Translations under genes and position numbers: made by a program
Assembly (NCBI RefSeq): GCF_022201045.2
Contig: NC_068561.1
Coordinates: 22,760,501 to 22,824,500 of the forward strand
DNA: 64,000 bases
DNA from: Citrus sinensis
Lineage: Eukaryota; Streptophyta; Magnoliopsida; Sapindales; Rutaceae
Direction: 5' to 3'
In this document: piece after piece, positions 35,801 to 48,492 of the stretch
Numbering within the stretch: the first letter of the stretch is position 1
Layout: each line of letters begins with the position of its first letter
Notes under the pieces: generated by a model
The model's database searches: none
What the model saw: the letters and a program-made list of their open reading frames with translations, nothing else
What the model was told of the DNA's origin: nothing

Positions 35801-38800
35801 AAAAGGAACGAAAGACGAAGGGTCTAAGAGATATCTACTATGAAACCATTATTATTTTACAGTACGTTAGAAATTTGTTGAGAGGACTTTTTTGTTTTTT
35901 GTTTTTTTTCTCTTTTTTTATGATACACGGTTCATTTCTTAAAGACTTAGAATAACTTGAATCTACTTTCAAGAAAATTTTCTCCAAAGTCAATCACTAA
36001 TTCTAATATGTAAAGCTATATTAATAATATTCATAGTCAATGAAACTTTTAAGTGAAATTAAATGTTACCGACAGCATGTTATAACCGTTTAATTAGTAG
36101 CTAGTGTGGTTCTCGGCTCATTAAAATAATAATAATAATAAAAAGGAGTAGAAATTGACACACTATATTAGTTAGGTTGTAGAAATTCATACAGGGTCTC
36201 CATATAGATGCCTCGCCAATTAATGATGACACATAAAAACTAGGTAATGTATGACTTTTGGAGTTTTTATTTATTCTATTGTCTTCCTTTTTCATGTTAT
36301 GCTAATGATATCTAGTACTAGTACTAGTTAGTCTCATCTAGCTCAATGTATCGGATTAGGTCGTTAGATATTTAATATACGATCACATTAATCATATCCT
36401 CTCTCATGGGATTATAAAATTTCCACATGCATGTATATTCTCCTAGCTACTGCTGATAGATTGGAATATATATATATATTTCACAATAAACAATGTAAAA
36501 ATGTTTAACAAAAGAGGGAGAGAGAATAATCATGTCTTGTTTTGTATATATAAACAATCAGTCTCCAGATGCCTCTGCATTTATGTTTCTCACGTTATCG
36601 AAGACAATGAACTAAGTGACAAGCTCCTGCCCATGTTTGTGTTGGGAATATTCGTCACTTGCTAATTCTTTGATTAAATCTTGTTCCCTTATGGTTTTTA
36701 CTTTATATATTTACACACACACACACACACACACTGCAAAGTAAAATCTTGAGTGATCGGTGTGCGTCCATTTTGACAAAATCCTCTTGATATCTGAGCA
36801 ATAAAATCACGGGCTATAACAAATAAATTTGGATTGATTGGTTTTAGCGATAAATTCATCAAAACTTTTTAGAATATTGCTTGAGTTGTTGTGTTGTCTG
36901 ATTTGTCGCCAAAAAAGTTTTGTCTTACGCAGGAGGACGGACGCATAATTTCAACCAGGTGATTAAGTGGTAGAGAATTAATCATAGTTTTGGCTGAAAT
37001 TTAAAGAAACTTTCGTGTTTTAGGATTTATTATTATTATTATTATTATTTTTTGGGGCAAAATTCAGGTATATATATTTATCCTTGATGCGTTGCGTGGT
37101 GCCACCTAGTTTAGATGATAAAATTGATTGTATTGAAAATAAGAGAGGTTTGTAATTTGAAATGGGGGTGGAAATTAGGTTGCTGTTAGGCTAATGGTTA
37201 GAATTGATTTTGTTCTTACCTGTAACATTAGAGCCTCGCAATTAATTGATTGTTAATTCAAAGCCAAAAATTCATAAAATCCGGGAACAGTCTTAGCCAC
37301 CCCATCAACAGTAATTTCTTCTATAAATACAGTAAAATTAGGGTAAAAACCCACCAAAATCAAATCACGAAAGAACTCATACATCTCTATCGAATTATGT
37401 TTTAAATAATGAATCAGCTAGATCAACGAATCATGCTCAAGCATGCATAATGGCCTATGAGGGCAGGCTTGGGGCTAATGATGCTAGCTGGTGACACGAA
37501 CATCGTCCGATTGATTTGATTAACTGGTTATAAATGTCATTATCTTCCACTCTTTATCATTTTTAAGTCAATACCGATTGCCCACACATCATGGACCACT
37601 TGTATATTTTTCAATTAACTCATACATAATGGCATAATTATGCACTGAGCACACACACACACACACACACACACCATTGGGCATTCGTGGTGCTTATCCT
37701 CTGCCATTTAAAGAGTGTCAAAGAAGAGATTTTTAAACGGCGTTCTTTTGTTCGAGAAGATTCAATAATTGAGAGTTAGGTCGGTGGTGTTATTTACTAG
37801 GAAATTTCTTGCTTATCTTAATCAACTCGTTCATAAATAATACAACATCCCAATTCCCATGCATGACAAAGACGGGTACGTGTTTATCGGTTAATAGGAT
37901 CGAATTAGTAATCCCTCTTTATTCTTCACTATAAAAAATTAAATAGTAGCCTATCGAGTTCACACAGTGGTCCAAGTACTAAATGACTTTTCCCCATTTT
38001 CGGCCGGAAAGGAAACCCATACGTCCAGCTAAGTCTACCTTCAATTATGCATATGAAATTCTAAAATGTTTGTTGCTCAATGCTGCCGTCTTGCCTGACT
38101 GATTTGATTGAATTAATCGAATATGGAGGGAAGCTAAATTTGCAATCTCCCTCAATTAGCTAAGAACATAATTATTTTATTGGGAAAATGTGGTCCTAAA
38201 CTTTTATTTATTTATTTATTACTATTATATGATAGTAATCCAATTCTCTTCTCCCCCACCTGAGCAAGATTTGAATTTGAATCCCTTGTTTTTCACCCAC
38301 TCTGTTGTTTTTCACGCAAGATTTGACAATTTGAGTTAAAAAAATATGGTCCAAAACCTGAACACGTATCTTTTAATCGTAATAAAAGTTCTTTAAGCTT
38401 TGGAGATGGCATATATATGGCTGGAAGTGTCCTTTTCTTTGACCTAGAGGCAGCACCAAGCAATCCAGCATCATCATTTTTCAAGTGGGTCTTAAATGCC
38501 TAGAAACGTTGGTGTTTCTTGATTTAAAGATGACACATGCTATAAGTGTGAATGGTTTGGCTAAGCCTAAATTTAAAGTCTACTCGAGTCGCATTCAGGA
38601 TCATCGAAATTGGAAAGGGAGAGATGAGAGCAAGATTTATAATAAACAATTAACTTGGGTTTTGTTAGTAACAAGTAGAAATATTAGGCCCAAGGTCCAG
38701 CCCACACGACAAATAAGATTTTGATGATCAATATTTTTTGTCAGTCTACACATCATTAAGAATGTAAAGCTGCTGCGCTTCTGGTATTATTTATATATTC

Positions 38801-39112
38801 TACTTTGTTATGATGCATCTAAAATAATTGCGTACCTCTAGATCACAGCTCAATTAATTATCATTTTGTAGTAGATGCACAAGGCCAAGAGTTCGAGTTC
38901 AAAAGACGGCGTTGGATTTGCTTGATCAACATGTGGCAGCAAGCCAGCAACACGTTTAACACTTAAATCAGGATGTGGACAGATTGTAGCTTGAAAAACT
39001 AAAAATGGAGGCCATTCGGTGGAAAAATTCCTGGTCTCTAGGTGTAAAAGCGGGACACTACCATATCATCGCAACACACCCCAGATGGTCATACTGCGAG
39101 AGTTTATCATCA
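32811..39112. other. Long gene-poor spacer (about 6.3 kb)
   Basis: AT-rich DNA with microsatellites: (AC)n near 36714-36735 and 37650-37673, (TTA)n near 37028-37048 and several A runs. Open frames at 33272-33535, 34510-34695, 36101-36295 and 38485-38724 show no domain I recognise. No tRNA or snoRNA signature was seen. Parts of it could be regulatory for the flanking genes. Confidence 0.4.
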
Positions 39113-39509
39113 ATGGATCAAGATTCAGGATTACATAAAGGAGGCTGCCGCTGCAGGAAAGTGAGATGGCGAGTGCGAGCTCCCAGAAGCGTTGAAGCTT
39201 GGAAATGCAACTGTTCCGACTGCTCAATGAGAGGCAACGTTCACTTCACTGTTGCTCCCGAAAACTTCGAGCTCTTGGGAAATTCTGAAGAGTTTCTTAC
39301 AACTCACACCTTCGGCACTGGGACTGCCAAGCACGTGTTCTGTAAGGTTTGTGGCATCACTTCGTTCTACGTTCCGCGAGGAACTCCAAATGGGATGCTG
39401 TTACTTTCAGATGTGTGGATCCTGGAACTCTGTCACATGTTGAGATTAAGCACAATGATGGGCATAATTGGGAGAGCTCACTCGATCAATTATCATAGTG
39501 TTCAGTAAT
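39113..39509 (+). pseudogene. CENP-V/GFA-domain protein, first tandem copy, frameshifted
   Basis: Zinc-binding GFA-fold protein like Arabidopsis At5g16940 (annotated as carbon-sulfur lyase-like; true reaction unknown). From ATG 39113: MDQDSGLHKGGCRCRKVRWR, then CNCSDCSMRGNVHF, LTTHTFGTGTAKHVFC and CKVCGITSFYVPRGTPNG. The Cys pattern (CRC, CNCSDC, C..CG) is intact. After GTPNG one base is missing relative to the second copy. The sequence that should read VTFRCVDPGTLSHVEIK is in the next frame, and the current frame ends in an unrelated tail at 39508. An upstream ATG at 39005 adds about 36 residues not seen in the second copy. It may still make a protein with an altered C-terminus, or the shift may be a sequencing error. 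Confidence 0.7.
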
Positions 39510-40889
39510 TGTGTAGCCATTGAAGAAGTTAGAAGTGTACTTATTAGAGTTTACGTAGCATGATGCAGGTGAAGTAGAATGTTGTTGAAGAGGAATTTTG
39601 AATTTTATGTCTCTCTCTCTCTCACTCTCTATATACGTGTATATACATTTGGGGTGGAGTTATTTAAATCCACTAAAATACTTTATATATCCATTTACTA
39701 AAAACACTCTACTAAAATATAAAAATTAAGATTTTACCCTATTCACCTACCTTAATACTAAACATACCCTTAGATTATTTTAAACACATAAATATACCAA
39801 TTAATACACCCATTAATTTCCTTCAAATAAAAATTAATTTATTAACATAAAAATATTGTGGATCAATATCAATCATCTAAACATGTATTTGATTGGAATT
39901 AATCATATAAATTAACCAATTCGATTTAAGTTTTTGCTTGAATTTTTCGTTTGCAATATATCCAGATGAGTTTAATATAAATTGCCTAATTATTTTTCGT
40001 TTGTAAGTAGGACTTTGATATGATCAAATGTCCTCGTACTTACATTTGAGTTTTGTACTTTTGTTGCTTTCTTCTGGATTGCAAGGCATCCTATTTGAAA
40101 AGATTTGGAGCAAAGTGTAATTTCATTAACCTCAGGGGAAATAAGCAATTATCCCTTATTCCAATCTTCAGCTATGAATTCACCTTTTTGTCCCTTACAC
40201 TCACAAGTCAACACTCAACAGTAGTACTTGCCTGCGTATTGCACATAAGCACATTGATTTGGGGCTTGTTGGCGGGGGCTTCATTCGTTTGGTCAATTTG
40301 CTCATTCTCTGCAGGTAATTAAAAACTCATCTCTTATAAGCCTTAAATATCAATCCCTTACGTTCTATCTGTTTCTCAAAGGAAGATAAATATGTGGATT
40401 TCTATCTGTGTTTTATCTGAAATCATGTTCAATAGATGTAAAAGTGAAGGGGTTGTTGGGGGGGTGGGGGGGATTTAATGGAGTAACAATCTTTCGAAAG
40501 TTGTCTCTTGTTTGAAGTGTCCTGTGCTATAAATTTAATTTTCTTAAACCCCCCCCCCCCCCCCCCCCTTTTTTAAATTTTGACATGCAACAGTTCAAAG
40601 ATTGGAAAGCAATTCAATGATATTAAACTAATTAATGAGAGTTGAAGACTCTTCCACATTATAGGCTAAGTTTGCTTCTGAAGAAATTTTCCATTCTTGC
40701 ACTCAAACTAGATCGAATTTGCTATTGTTGAGAATAAGTAATCTTTTTTTCTTTCTGTATTTGCTCTGTTTCTTAATATGTGTGGTAAATTATATGACTA
40801 GTTTTCAGGATCACGGCTTCAATTCACAACATTATATGAGCATTTGTTAATTGTTCTATGCAGCCGAAGATTTGATATAGTACCAAGGA
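39510..40889. other. Spacer between the CENP-V copies, with G-rich and C20 tracts
   Basis: Contains (TC)n at about 39610-39630, a G-rich block at about 40449-40472 and a run of 20 C at 40549-40568. AG acceptors near 40863 suggest that the second copy has an upstream non-coding exon within this stretch. Confidence 0.45.
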
Positions 40890-41682
40890 ATGGATCATGA
40901 CATGATAGTACATAGCGGTGGATGCCACTGTCGAAAAGTAAGATGGAGAGTCCGAGCGCCAAATAGTGTTGTAGCCTGGAACTGCAACTGTTCTGACTGC
41001 TCCATGAGAGCCAATGTTCATTTCATTGCCCCTTCTAAAATGTTTGAGCTTCAGGCAGATTCCGAAGAGTTTCTTACAACTTACACCTTTGGCACTCATA
41101 CAGCAAAGCACACATTCTGTAAGGTTTGTGGCATCACTTCATTCTATATTCCACGTTCTAATCCGGATGGTATTGCAATAGCATTTAGGTGTGTGGACCC
41201 TGGAACTTTGTCCCATGTTGAGATCAAGCAATATGATGGAAGAAATTGGGAGAGCTCATTTGGTCAAACAGAGATTGCTCCATGTTCAAAACCAACTAAA
41301 GGGACAATAATGATTGACACCCAAGTGCAGGTTACAAGCAGTTGCATTTATTGTTATTTTTTAGTTTCTTTTCTTTCTTTCTGTTGTAATTACAAGTGCA
41401 TACAAATTTCAAAAACAACAATGAAAAAAAAAAAGTACATTGATTTGATTATTTGATATATACTTATATAATTAATGTTCATGTAGTAGATAAATTGTAA
41501 TTAAAGCATCAGCTGTTGGTAATCTGATTATAACAGTTCTAATTTTTTAATGAATGACACTACTGCTAAAATTTAGCTTTTGTACACAGAACTCTGACGG
41601 GTACCAAAAAGAACTTCCAAGTCAAAACTGGGGTACACATGAACAAGAAGTTATTGGCGACGGGGGCGGAGATCATATCTAG
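40890..41682 (+). CDS. CENP-V/GFA-domain protein, second tandem copy
   Basis: Zinc-binding GFA-fold protein, At5g16940-like; the reaction is unproven. Main exon 40890-41330: MDHDMIVHSGGCHCRKVRWR, CNCSDCSMRANVHF, LTTYTFGTHTAKHTFC, CKVCGITSFYIPRSNPDG, RCVDPGTLSHVEIKQYDG. All zinc-ligand Cys are present. The frame stays open to 41456 if unspliced (188 aa, with a hydrophobic, low-complexity tail). A donor at 41330 (GTGCAG|GTTACA) and an acceptor at 41589 (TACACAG|AACTCT) join in phase to a 31-codon exon ending at 41682, giving 177 aa with the tail GTHEQEVIGDGGGDHI. I prefer the spliced form because the read-through tail looks like intron. In that form its last 32 bases overlap the GEX1 coding end on the other strand. 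An acceptor at about 40863 hints at a 5-prime UTR exon. Confidence 0.75.
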
Positions 41683-43875
41683 TTGCAAGTGAAGAGGTGG
41701 TGATCCAATTCTCTCCAACTTCTTCCGGAACTATGTAGTTAGGGTCCTCATAATCATCTACTTCCTCTTGTAAATCTGTGTCAACCCATGAAGACCAGTC
41801 TATCTCACTGTTTGTATCCCATGACAATTCTTCTTTGTCTCTTTCCATGCCATTAATTTTCTCAAGTACTGTTTGCAGCATCTGATAATTCAAGATTTCA
41901 TAGTCCCTGCATCAACAAAAACATTCTTTCAGTTCTGATATCTGTATTATCTATCCTTTCTTCCTGAATATTCCTGTGATTTTCATTGCATATACCTGTA
42001 TGTAAAAATGGAATGTAGAAGCTGAATTGCAGCCAGGAGCACAAATAGTGATCTGTCGCAATTTACCATCCATGTTTGTTGCTCAATGTCATATGTTGTG
42101 AATCGGAAGGTCACGACTTCTATCAAGAATGTCAGGCACAGCCCTGTAGACACACAATGTTGTGCTTCAATCAGTTGATGTATTGTAGTTTCCAGTTCTA
42201 ACTAATAGCAAGAAGATAGAGAAACATGTGCTTACCAATATATAACCTTGGTCTGACAGTGTATGTTTGCTTTGTACTGGTGAGCATGTAGATGATAAAG
42301 ATGGACAAAGAGTAAATGAAGAAAGCCTTGATCATTCGCGATTCCAACAACATTGCATTGTGTAAAGCAAATAGCTTATCCAGAGCAATGAACATGCTAG
42401 CTTGCTTTGATTCAAAAGCTTCCTGCAAAATGAGGAAACCATTTAAACACAGATCCAAACAACTACTTAAGTCAGTTTATTGTGATAATGGCTGAGAGGA
42501 ACTGCAAACCTGAGCTGCCAATATCGACCTTGAGTTTTTGAACAGGTGATCATGGACTTCTTGTAGCTGTTCTTGCCGCTTGAGAAGCTCTTCCTGTTGT
42601 TTATGGCCATATTCAGCTAGTTCTTGCAGAGTATTCCTGTAATTCAGTGACAAAAGTTAATAGAGAAATTTACTTGCTTCTTGAATTTTTATTTGACCGC
42701 ACCAGTTTGTTTCTTACCTGCTCTCTGCAAGTGCTTCAGATTGAAATTTAGTTAAAAGCTGAAGACTCTCGAGTGCTGTGGACTGCCCGTGAAGAAGCTG
42801 TTGTTGCTTGTCTAAAGAATCCCCAGCCATGCTCCCAATATTATCAGCTTTTCGTTGCAGTTGTTCCATGCTTGAAAACATTGCATCTCCAGCTTTGCTG
42901 ATCTCCTTCTCTATTTCAATAGCTTCATCTCTCAAGTTGTTCACTTCTTTGCCCAAATTACTGTAAGCATCAATAAGCGTTGCCATCCCCTCATCCAGTT
43001 TCTCTTTTATTCTCACTTGTCCTTCTTGCAGCTCAGTTTGAGAAGCTGCAATTTCCTTGGATTGGTTGTAAACAACTTCTGAATGCCTTGATAAAATGTC
43101 CATAAGATCTCTTACACCCTTTGCTGTTTGAGCTACATTTTGAACTCGGTGATCAATCGAATCCAAGGAATCGTGAATCTGGTTTGAGCTCTGCAATAGA
43201 GTATCAGATTTCTCTTCTATGATTTCCAGTTTGTGTTCTGTGTAATCGGCCGACTTTTTAAGTTCATTCACCAGTTTCTCTGTTTCATACTGGAATCCAT
43301 GAGCCCTGGTAAAAAAAGGCACAGCATTGAAACTCAAGTCAGTCTAATATAAGAAACTGAAAATTCAAAATTCAGTTGGGTGAAACAATTGTACTTAACT
43401 GTAACTGATAGCAGATAGAGTTAGTCTCCAACAAGAAAGCAAGGTAAATCTTATGCTCCTCGCCATCTATCTTCTTTAGACAATTAATCATGGCAGATTT
43501 CTGATCACAATTCGGAAATGCGGGCCTCCCGGAGTCCTTCTGAAAGCAATCACTAAGATGCCAAGCAAATCTCGACCGTTTCTCTTCAATGGCAATAATC
43601 TCCGAGCACCCGGCAAAGAGATGTCTATAAGCATTTTGCCAACAAGCATTTGAACCAATCAATCTTCTTTTGGCATCTTCAACCAACTGCTTCCCCTTCT
43701 CATTGTGGAGACCCTTCATAGAAAATTCAGCAACAAAACCATTGGAAATATCTCTCGGGTAATCACTTTGTTGGGTTTTCTCCGCAGAAGAACCTGAAGA
43801 GAACCAACCCCAAGACTGGCATCCCGGCAAAACCAAGAACAAGATTAACATAAATAGAATATGAGGACGACCCAT
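41651..43875 (-). CDS. GEX1: GAMETE EXPRESSED 1 (Kar5/GEX1/Brambleberry nuclear-fusion protein)
   Basis: Nuclear-envelope membrane protein needed for nuclear fusion in gamete and embryo development. Exons 43400-43875, 42718-43305, 42510-42636, 42236-42422, 41996-42143 and 41651-41906 join in phase with GT/AG sites to 593 aa. Signal peptide about 1-20 (LFMLILFLVLPGC). The Cys-rich domain has C78, C90, C110, C123, C132 and C155 (ACWQNAYRHLFAGCSEI, DCFQKDSGRPAFPNC). A long coiled coil fills exons 2-3 (KLVNELKKSADYTEHKLEII, QEELLKRQEQLQEVHDHLF). Three hydrophobic segments follow: KAFFIYSLSIFIIYML, LYIGLCLTFLIEVVTF and LFVLLAAIQLLHSIF. The tail is acidic and ends in TRYDLRPRRQ. The domain order is that of the family. 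It converges on the CENP-V-like gene. The 5-prime flank carries an (AAAT)n array at about 44003-44045. Confidence 0.93.
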
Positions 43876-44010
43876 TTGCTATTTTATTATTGATTTCTCT
43901 CCCTTAAATCTTAACCTTAGTTTGGATCTTTCAACAATGTTTTAAAGCCTGCAACAAAGTATTCAATCAAGTTCATTAAGTTCATGCTTCCATTTGTTAA
44001 TGAATACAAA

Positions 44011-44046
<36 letters not shown>

Positions 44047-45340
44047 GTATGCGTCTTCTTTGTGTAAATCATGTGTATTGTACATGCTTATATACAAACA
44101 AAGCTACTTGGAGTGCAAGAAAAGAAAGCTGAAAAGCGACAAGTTGATAAAAGTGGAAAAAAATATATATATAAGGGGTTGCGACTGAAAAATAAACAAA
44201 GAGAGCAATAGATGAAAGGAACAAGCAGAAGACGAAGAGCAAAAGTCATCTAAAAGTCGTTCTATTCATATCTAGTATTGACCTATACGTAAATTACAGA
44301 CCTGTGTTCATAAAGAAAATGAATTAAGCTTTCAATACCCTGCTAGTTGTTTTCAGGCCATCATCAAATAAAACTTTCGTGTATATTTGGACAATGTAAC
44401 GCACACATATCAGACAATTATTCACCAAAAGCAACTAAAAGATACCCAAAAAGGAAGAAAAACCGTACACATTATTACACAGAACTCAGCAATGAAAAGT
44501 AGCCACAGAAACTGATATAATGAAAAAAAAAAAAAGAGATGGGACAGAGCGAGAGAGAGACCTGTGTTTTGGTTGCTGTGTGTATTGTGTCTTGTGTGTA
44601 GTTGTAGAGAAAGAATGTTAACAAATTGTCAAAAATTTATAGTATTATTGCATGGGAAGTGAGGAGTTGTGATGTCTGATGAGTCAAGGAAAACAAAGAA
44701 GGCGGTTAACTTCCTCAAAAGGGCGCGTGCCCGTTTATATTTTGTTGCTGTTTTATACTCTCTGTCAATTTTTTTTTTTTTTTCTATTTTGGTCTCCTTG
44801 GTTTCCTATTTGTGTCCTTATATTATTAAATTCTTATTTAATAAATATTGGGGTTACAAAAGAAAAATTAAGCAGTTGGGTGGAGTTATTGGGTTGATAA
44901 AAGGTCCAAGGAATTAGATTTACATGCAAAGCTAGTGGTGTAATGTAACTGCTCATCTGACACTAAGCAGCGAAGAGAAGAAAGGAAAGCTCATTAAACT
45001 ATTTACCAATTTTGAATTTGGCACTTTTGGCATTTATGCATCACCCACTTGGATATTTAATACTCCAATATTTTATTTCGTTTTTCTAAAATTTATTTTT
45101 TAAGTTTGGATGGGACCATAAATCTTGCCCTATTCTGTAAAACTCACGGTCACGGACACGGTAAAAGGATTTTCCTTCAATGAATTAGATTTGATAAAAT
45201 CTTGGTAAACAAAAATAAAAAAATAATAATAATTTTGTTAAAATATTTATTTATTTATTATTATTGTCGCACGGTGCAGGAGCAGCATCAGCATGCTCAC
45301 CCTCACCCACCTCTCGCTCAGCCGAACCCTAGCGTAACCC
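43876..45340. other. Spacer/promoters between GEX1 and the GeBP-like gene
   Basis: Divergent arrangement: GEX1 leaves to the left and the GeBP-like gene to the right. An (AAAT)n microsatellite lies at about 44003-44045. A GA-rich stretch near 44545-44565 beside CAACCAAAACACAG|GTCTCT on the minus strand could mark a GEX1 5-prime UTR exon, which is unproven. AACCCTAG at about 45324-45331 lies just upstream of the next ATG. Confidence 0.4.
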
Positions 45341-46066
45341 ATGGACTCGCTTAAACCCTCTTCAGCTTCAAAATCAAAACTCCCCATCAAACGGAAATCA
45401 GAACAATCACACAACCAAGATCAATCAATCACCACCGTTGATTTCACGGACCCCACCAACATCAATCCCCCACCGTTCAAATTCCACCGCATTTGGACCG
45501 AACCCGACGAAATTCGCTTTCTTCAGGGCCTTCTCGACTCTGCCTCTCTCGGCCTAACTTTCCCACGCGACCTTCCAATCTTTTATGAAAGATTTTCCAA
45601 TGCCATGTCACAGCCTTACTCAAAATACCAACTTTCTGAGAAACTAAGGAGGCTTAGGAAGAAGTTTCGTGTCACCTCTTCGAGAATCTCTCGTGGGCTT
45701 AATGTTTCTCACTTGAATTTCCACGATCGTAATTTGTTTGAGCTCTCTATGAAGCTGTGGAGTCCTGAGTGCTTACCCACCTCCCCCTTTGGCAAAATTA
45801 GTGTTTGTGGAGGGAATGTGGATGTGGATTTTAGTTCTTGTGGGAAAAAAGAGAAGGAGACTATTGAAGAAGTGGCGGTGGCCAGGAGCGTGTTGGATGT
45901 GTTTGATGAGTGTTTGAAGGAGGTCAGGATGATTGTTGCCAATCAACCGAAAGAAGAAAGAGAGAAGGATTTCGATAGGCGGTGGAGGGAGCAGCGGTTT
46001 GCTGAGTTTGATGTGTTGACAAGGCGTTTGAGGTTGGTTCTCGATGATTATTTTAACTGGCAATGA
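45341..46066 (+). CDS. GeBP/STOREKEEPER-like transcription factor
   Basis: Plant-specific DNA-binding protein of the GLABROUS1 enhancer-binding protein family (DUF573). Single exon, 241 aa. The N-terminus is Ser/Lys-rich with a basic KLPIKRKSE patch. The DUF573 domain spans about residues 47-130: FKFHRIWTEPDEIRFLQGLL, YSKYQLSEKLRRLRKKFRVT and FHDRNLFELSMKLW. A C-terminal helical region (VLDVFDECLKEVRMIV, then FDRRWREQRFAEFDVLTRRL) fits the dimerising leucine-rich part of the family. The start is the first ATG after an AACCCTAGCG leader. Family members regulate trichome and cytokinin responses; the role here is unknown. Confidence 0.85.
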   Translation: MDSLKPSSASKSKLPIKRKSEQSHNQDQSITTVDFTDPTNINPPPFKFHRIWTEPDEIRFLQGLLDSASLGLTFPRDLPIFYERFSNAMSQPYSKYQLSEKLRRLRKKFRVTSSRISRGLNVSHLNFHDRNLFELSMKLWSPECLPTSPFGKISVCGGNVDVDFSSCGKKEKETIEEVAVARSVLDVFDECLKEVRMIVANQPKEEREKDFDRRWREQRFAEFDVLTRRLRLVLDDYFNWQ

Positions 46067-48492
46067 ATGAGTTTGTGAATTGCATTGGTACATAATGTTC
46101 AAGTGGTTTTTAGCTTCTTTTTTTCAAAATGGATATTTGTACATATTCAGCGGTTGATAATTTTTGTTAGGTAGGTTTACAGCTATTACATGTAATGTGC
46201 TTGCGTCTTATGTTCGAAACTTTGAACTTGATAATTTCTTTTATCATGTCCTTGTATATATTGGCTTAGAGCTTCCTGCAAAATTAACCTTGTGAGAAAT
46301 TGAACTTCACTGATTAGGAGTTGTGTTGTTGGGGAGTTGTTTTTGAATTAAAAAAAAAAAAAAAAAAAAGAATTTGAGATAGCAGTTTTTGGACATTTGA
46401 TTGCCATTGTGTTCTGAATTTTTTTTTTTTAAAAAAAATTCATGTGCATCAAATAACTCTTTCCCTGTTTTTTTTTGGTAATAATTCTTCCAAACTAGAT
46501 ATGAAATATCCCATTGTACCCTCTCGTCATTGGAAACATTGTAATTAGAACCTTTAAAAGTATGCTCAAATTCCAACAGGCTTCTCAAAATTAATATGTT
46601 CCTCTGAATATGGCTCAAGGCAGACATGCTGTGAACCTTAATCAGTGACAGTATTGATAGAAATAGTATTTGTCTGGCAAAACTTGATGGTCCCATATCT
46701 CCTTAGACCACCCCAATGAATTTGATCAGAATGAATTTTATGTGATTAGCTAATATATTATCAGAGGTATTCCTCCATAAACTCCTATGCCCGGTGTTTC
46801 TTGAAGTTTTATTTTTATGGTTCCTTCAGTATGTGGTTAGGATATGAGACAGATGACATTAATGAATTAGAAATATTTTATAATATTGACATGCATTGAG
46901 ATGGAAACTGGGGGGCACGAAATGAAAGGAAAATGATTTAGCAATTTATGTTAATGAATTAGAATATAGCATCTTGAAGAGTTGAAGGTGAAAGCAATTG
47001 TTCGACAAAGACAGGTAATTAAAACGAAGGCGAATGTTGCACATTTGATGAACATTGAGAATCATAAATGAAACTGAGACGGTAGTAAAGTTTATATTAT
47101 AGAATTTGTTAGAATCAAGACATTGTTGGATGCGTTATAGGAACCGACCGAGACCTTGGTTTAAGAAATGTTTTCATTTAGATATCTTCTCTTCTAGTTA
47201 AATTTTGAAGCATTTTGATTTCCTGACTATTGCAAACTGTAATTCTGTTAGTTCTTTACCGAAAGTCAATCTTTGAGCTTCTGGATTCACGATTCAAGAA
47301 AGGCTAATTCTTTTGATCTGAAAATTTCTTTTTGAAATTGTGATGAAGGATGAAGCTCTGCGAGGTGCAAACTGTCGTGCTTGCTTATTTTAAGAATAAT
47401 AACATCAATTTGTGTCTATGCACATGATTTTCTTTTAAGAAAGGCCGGAAAAAGAGGAAAGGAAGTTTTAGAACAGATTTGGTACATCACTTTAATTATG
47501 GTGATTTTATAATTCATAGGAATGAGGGAGTTTGCAAATGTCTCCCCTGTTGATAAAATAATCTTAAGCCTGCCTCGGATGTTCATCAATATGTAGTGCA
47601 TGTTAATGTTCTGATACAGATATAAGATTGAATTTAATTTATGAGGTTGTGAAAGAAACTTGTACAAAGATTGTGAAGTATAATAGATTCTTTAAATGGT
47701 ATTTCTGGGTCCGAGTTGTGGTCGCTTTTAATTCAAAGCTGCTATGAAATGAAGGGATTTAATCTAATGCGCGCTGTCGTGCATGGCAAGCTCTCTTTGG
47801 CATGCGATGGGTCCTAGAGCAGAGCTCACTCAATGTCAATGGGAGGGTGCGTACTATATCAAGTTCCACGAAATGAATTCAATATGTTAGGTGTCAAGTA
47901 AAACTGGGTAATGATAGTGCCTGAATTGCCTGGAAAATTCGACCCACCCATCATTTTCCCAATTTTACTTGGCACAATTCATTTTATAGCAGCGACTTTT
48001 TTGTCATTTCATCATGTTAGACAAAATTAAGATGGTATGAATTTAGAGTAGAGTTGAATGTTTGAATTTGAATAATATATAAATTATAAATGTATTTTTA
48101 TATTTGTATTCTTACAAATTATGAATGTTAAACAAATAATAAACATGTCAATGAATATAAATAAGATAATATATCACCATAACATAAATCAAGCTCAATT
48201 GAATGCAACCCTTTAATATCTAAACTAATATATGTTAATTTTTTATATGAAAAATATTCATAAAAATTAAGTAATGCTAATTGAAGAAAATAAAAAGATA
48301 AAAAAAAAAAAACAGTTAACCGCTATATTACCACAAGTTATAGAAATAAGTTATAATACTAGTTATTTTTTTGGTAAGGATGAAAATTAATTAATTAGAT
48401 AAAAATATTTTGGAGAACATTTGTTAATGATGTCATTTAGACATTTTAAATTAAATAAAAAGTAAAAAAACGGCTTAATAATTTAATGATTG
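46067..48492. other. Spacer after the GeBP-like gene
   Basis: Presumed 3-prime UTR to about 46300, then AT-rich spacer with an A run at about 46349-46369 and a T/A run at about 46421-46438. Short minus-strand frames at 46307-46696 and 47416-47667 carry no recognisable domain. Confidence 0.4.

Noticed and set aside
36714-36735. Short regular repeats considered as CRISPR or satellite
   Set aside because: They are simple (AC)n microsatellites. There are no spacers and the DNA is from a plant nucleus.
38880-38910. tRNA B-box-like GAGTTCGAGTTC
   Set aside because: No matching A box or foldable acceptor stem was found around it.
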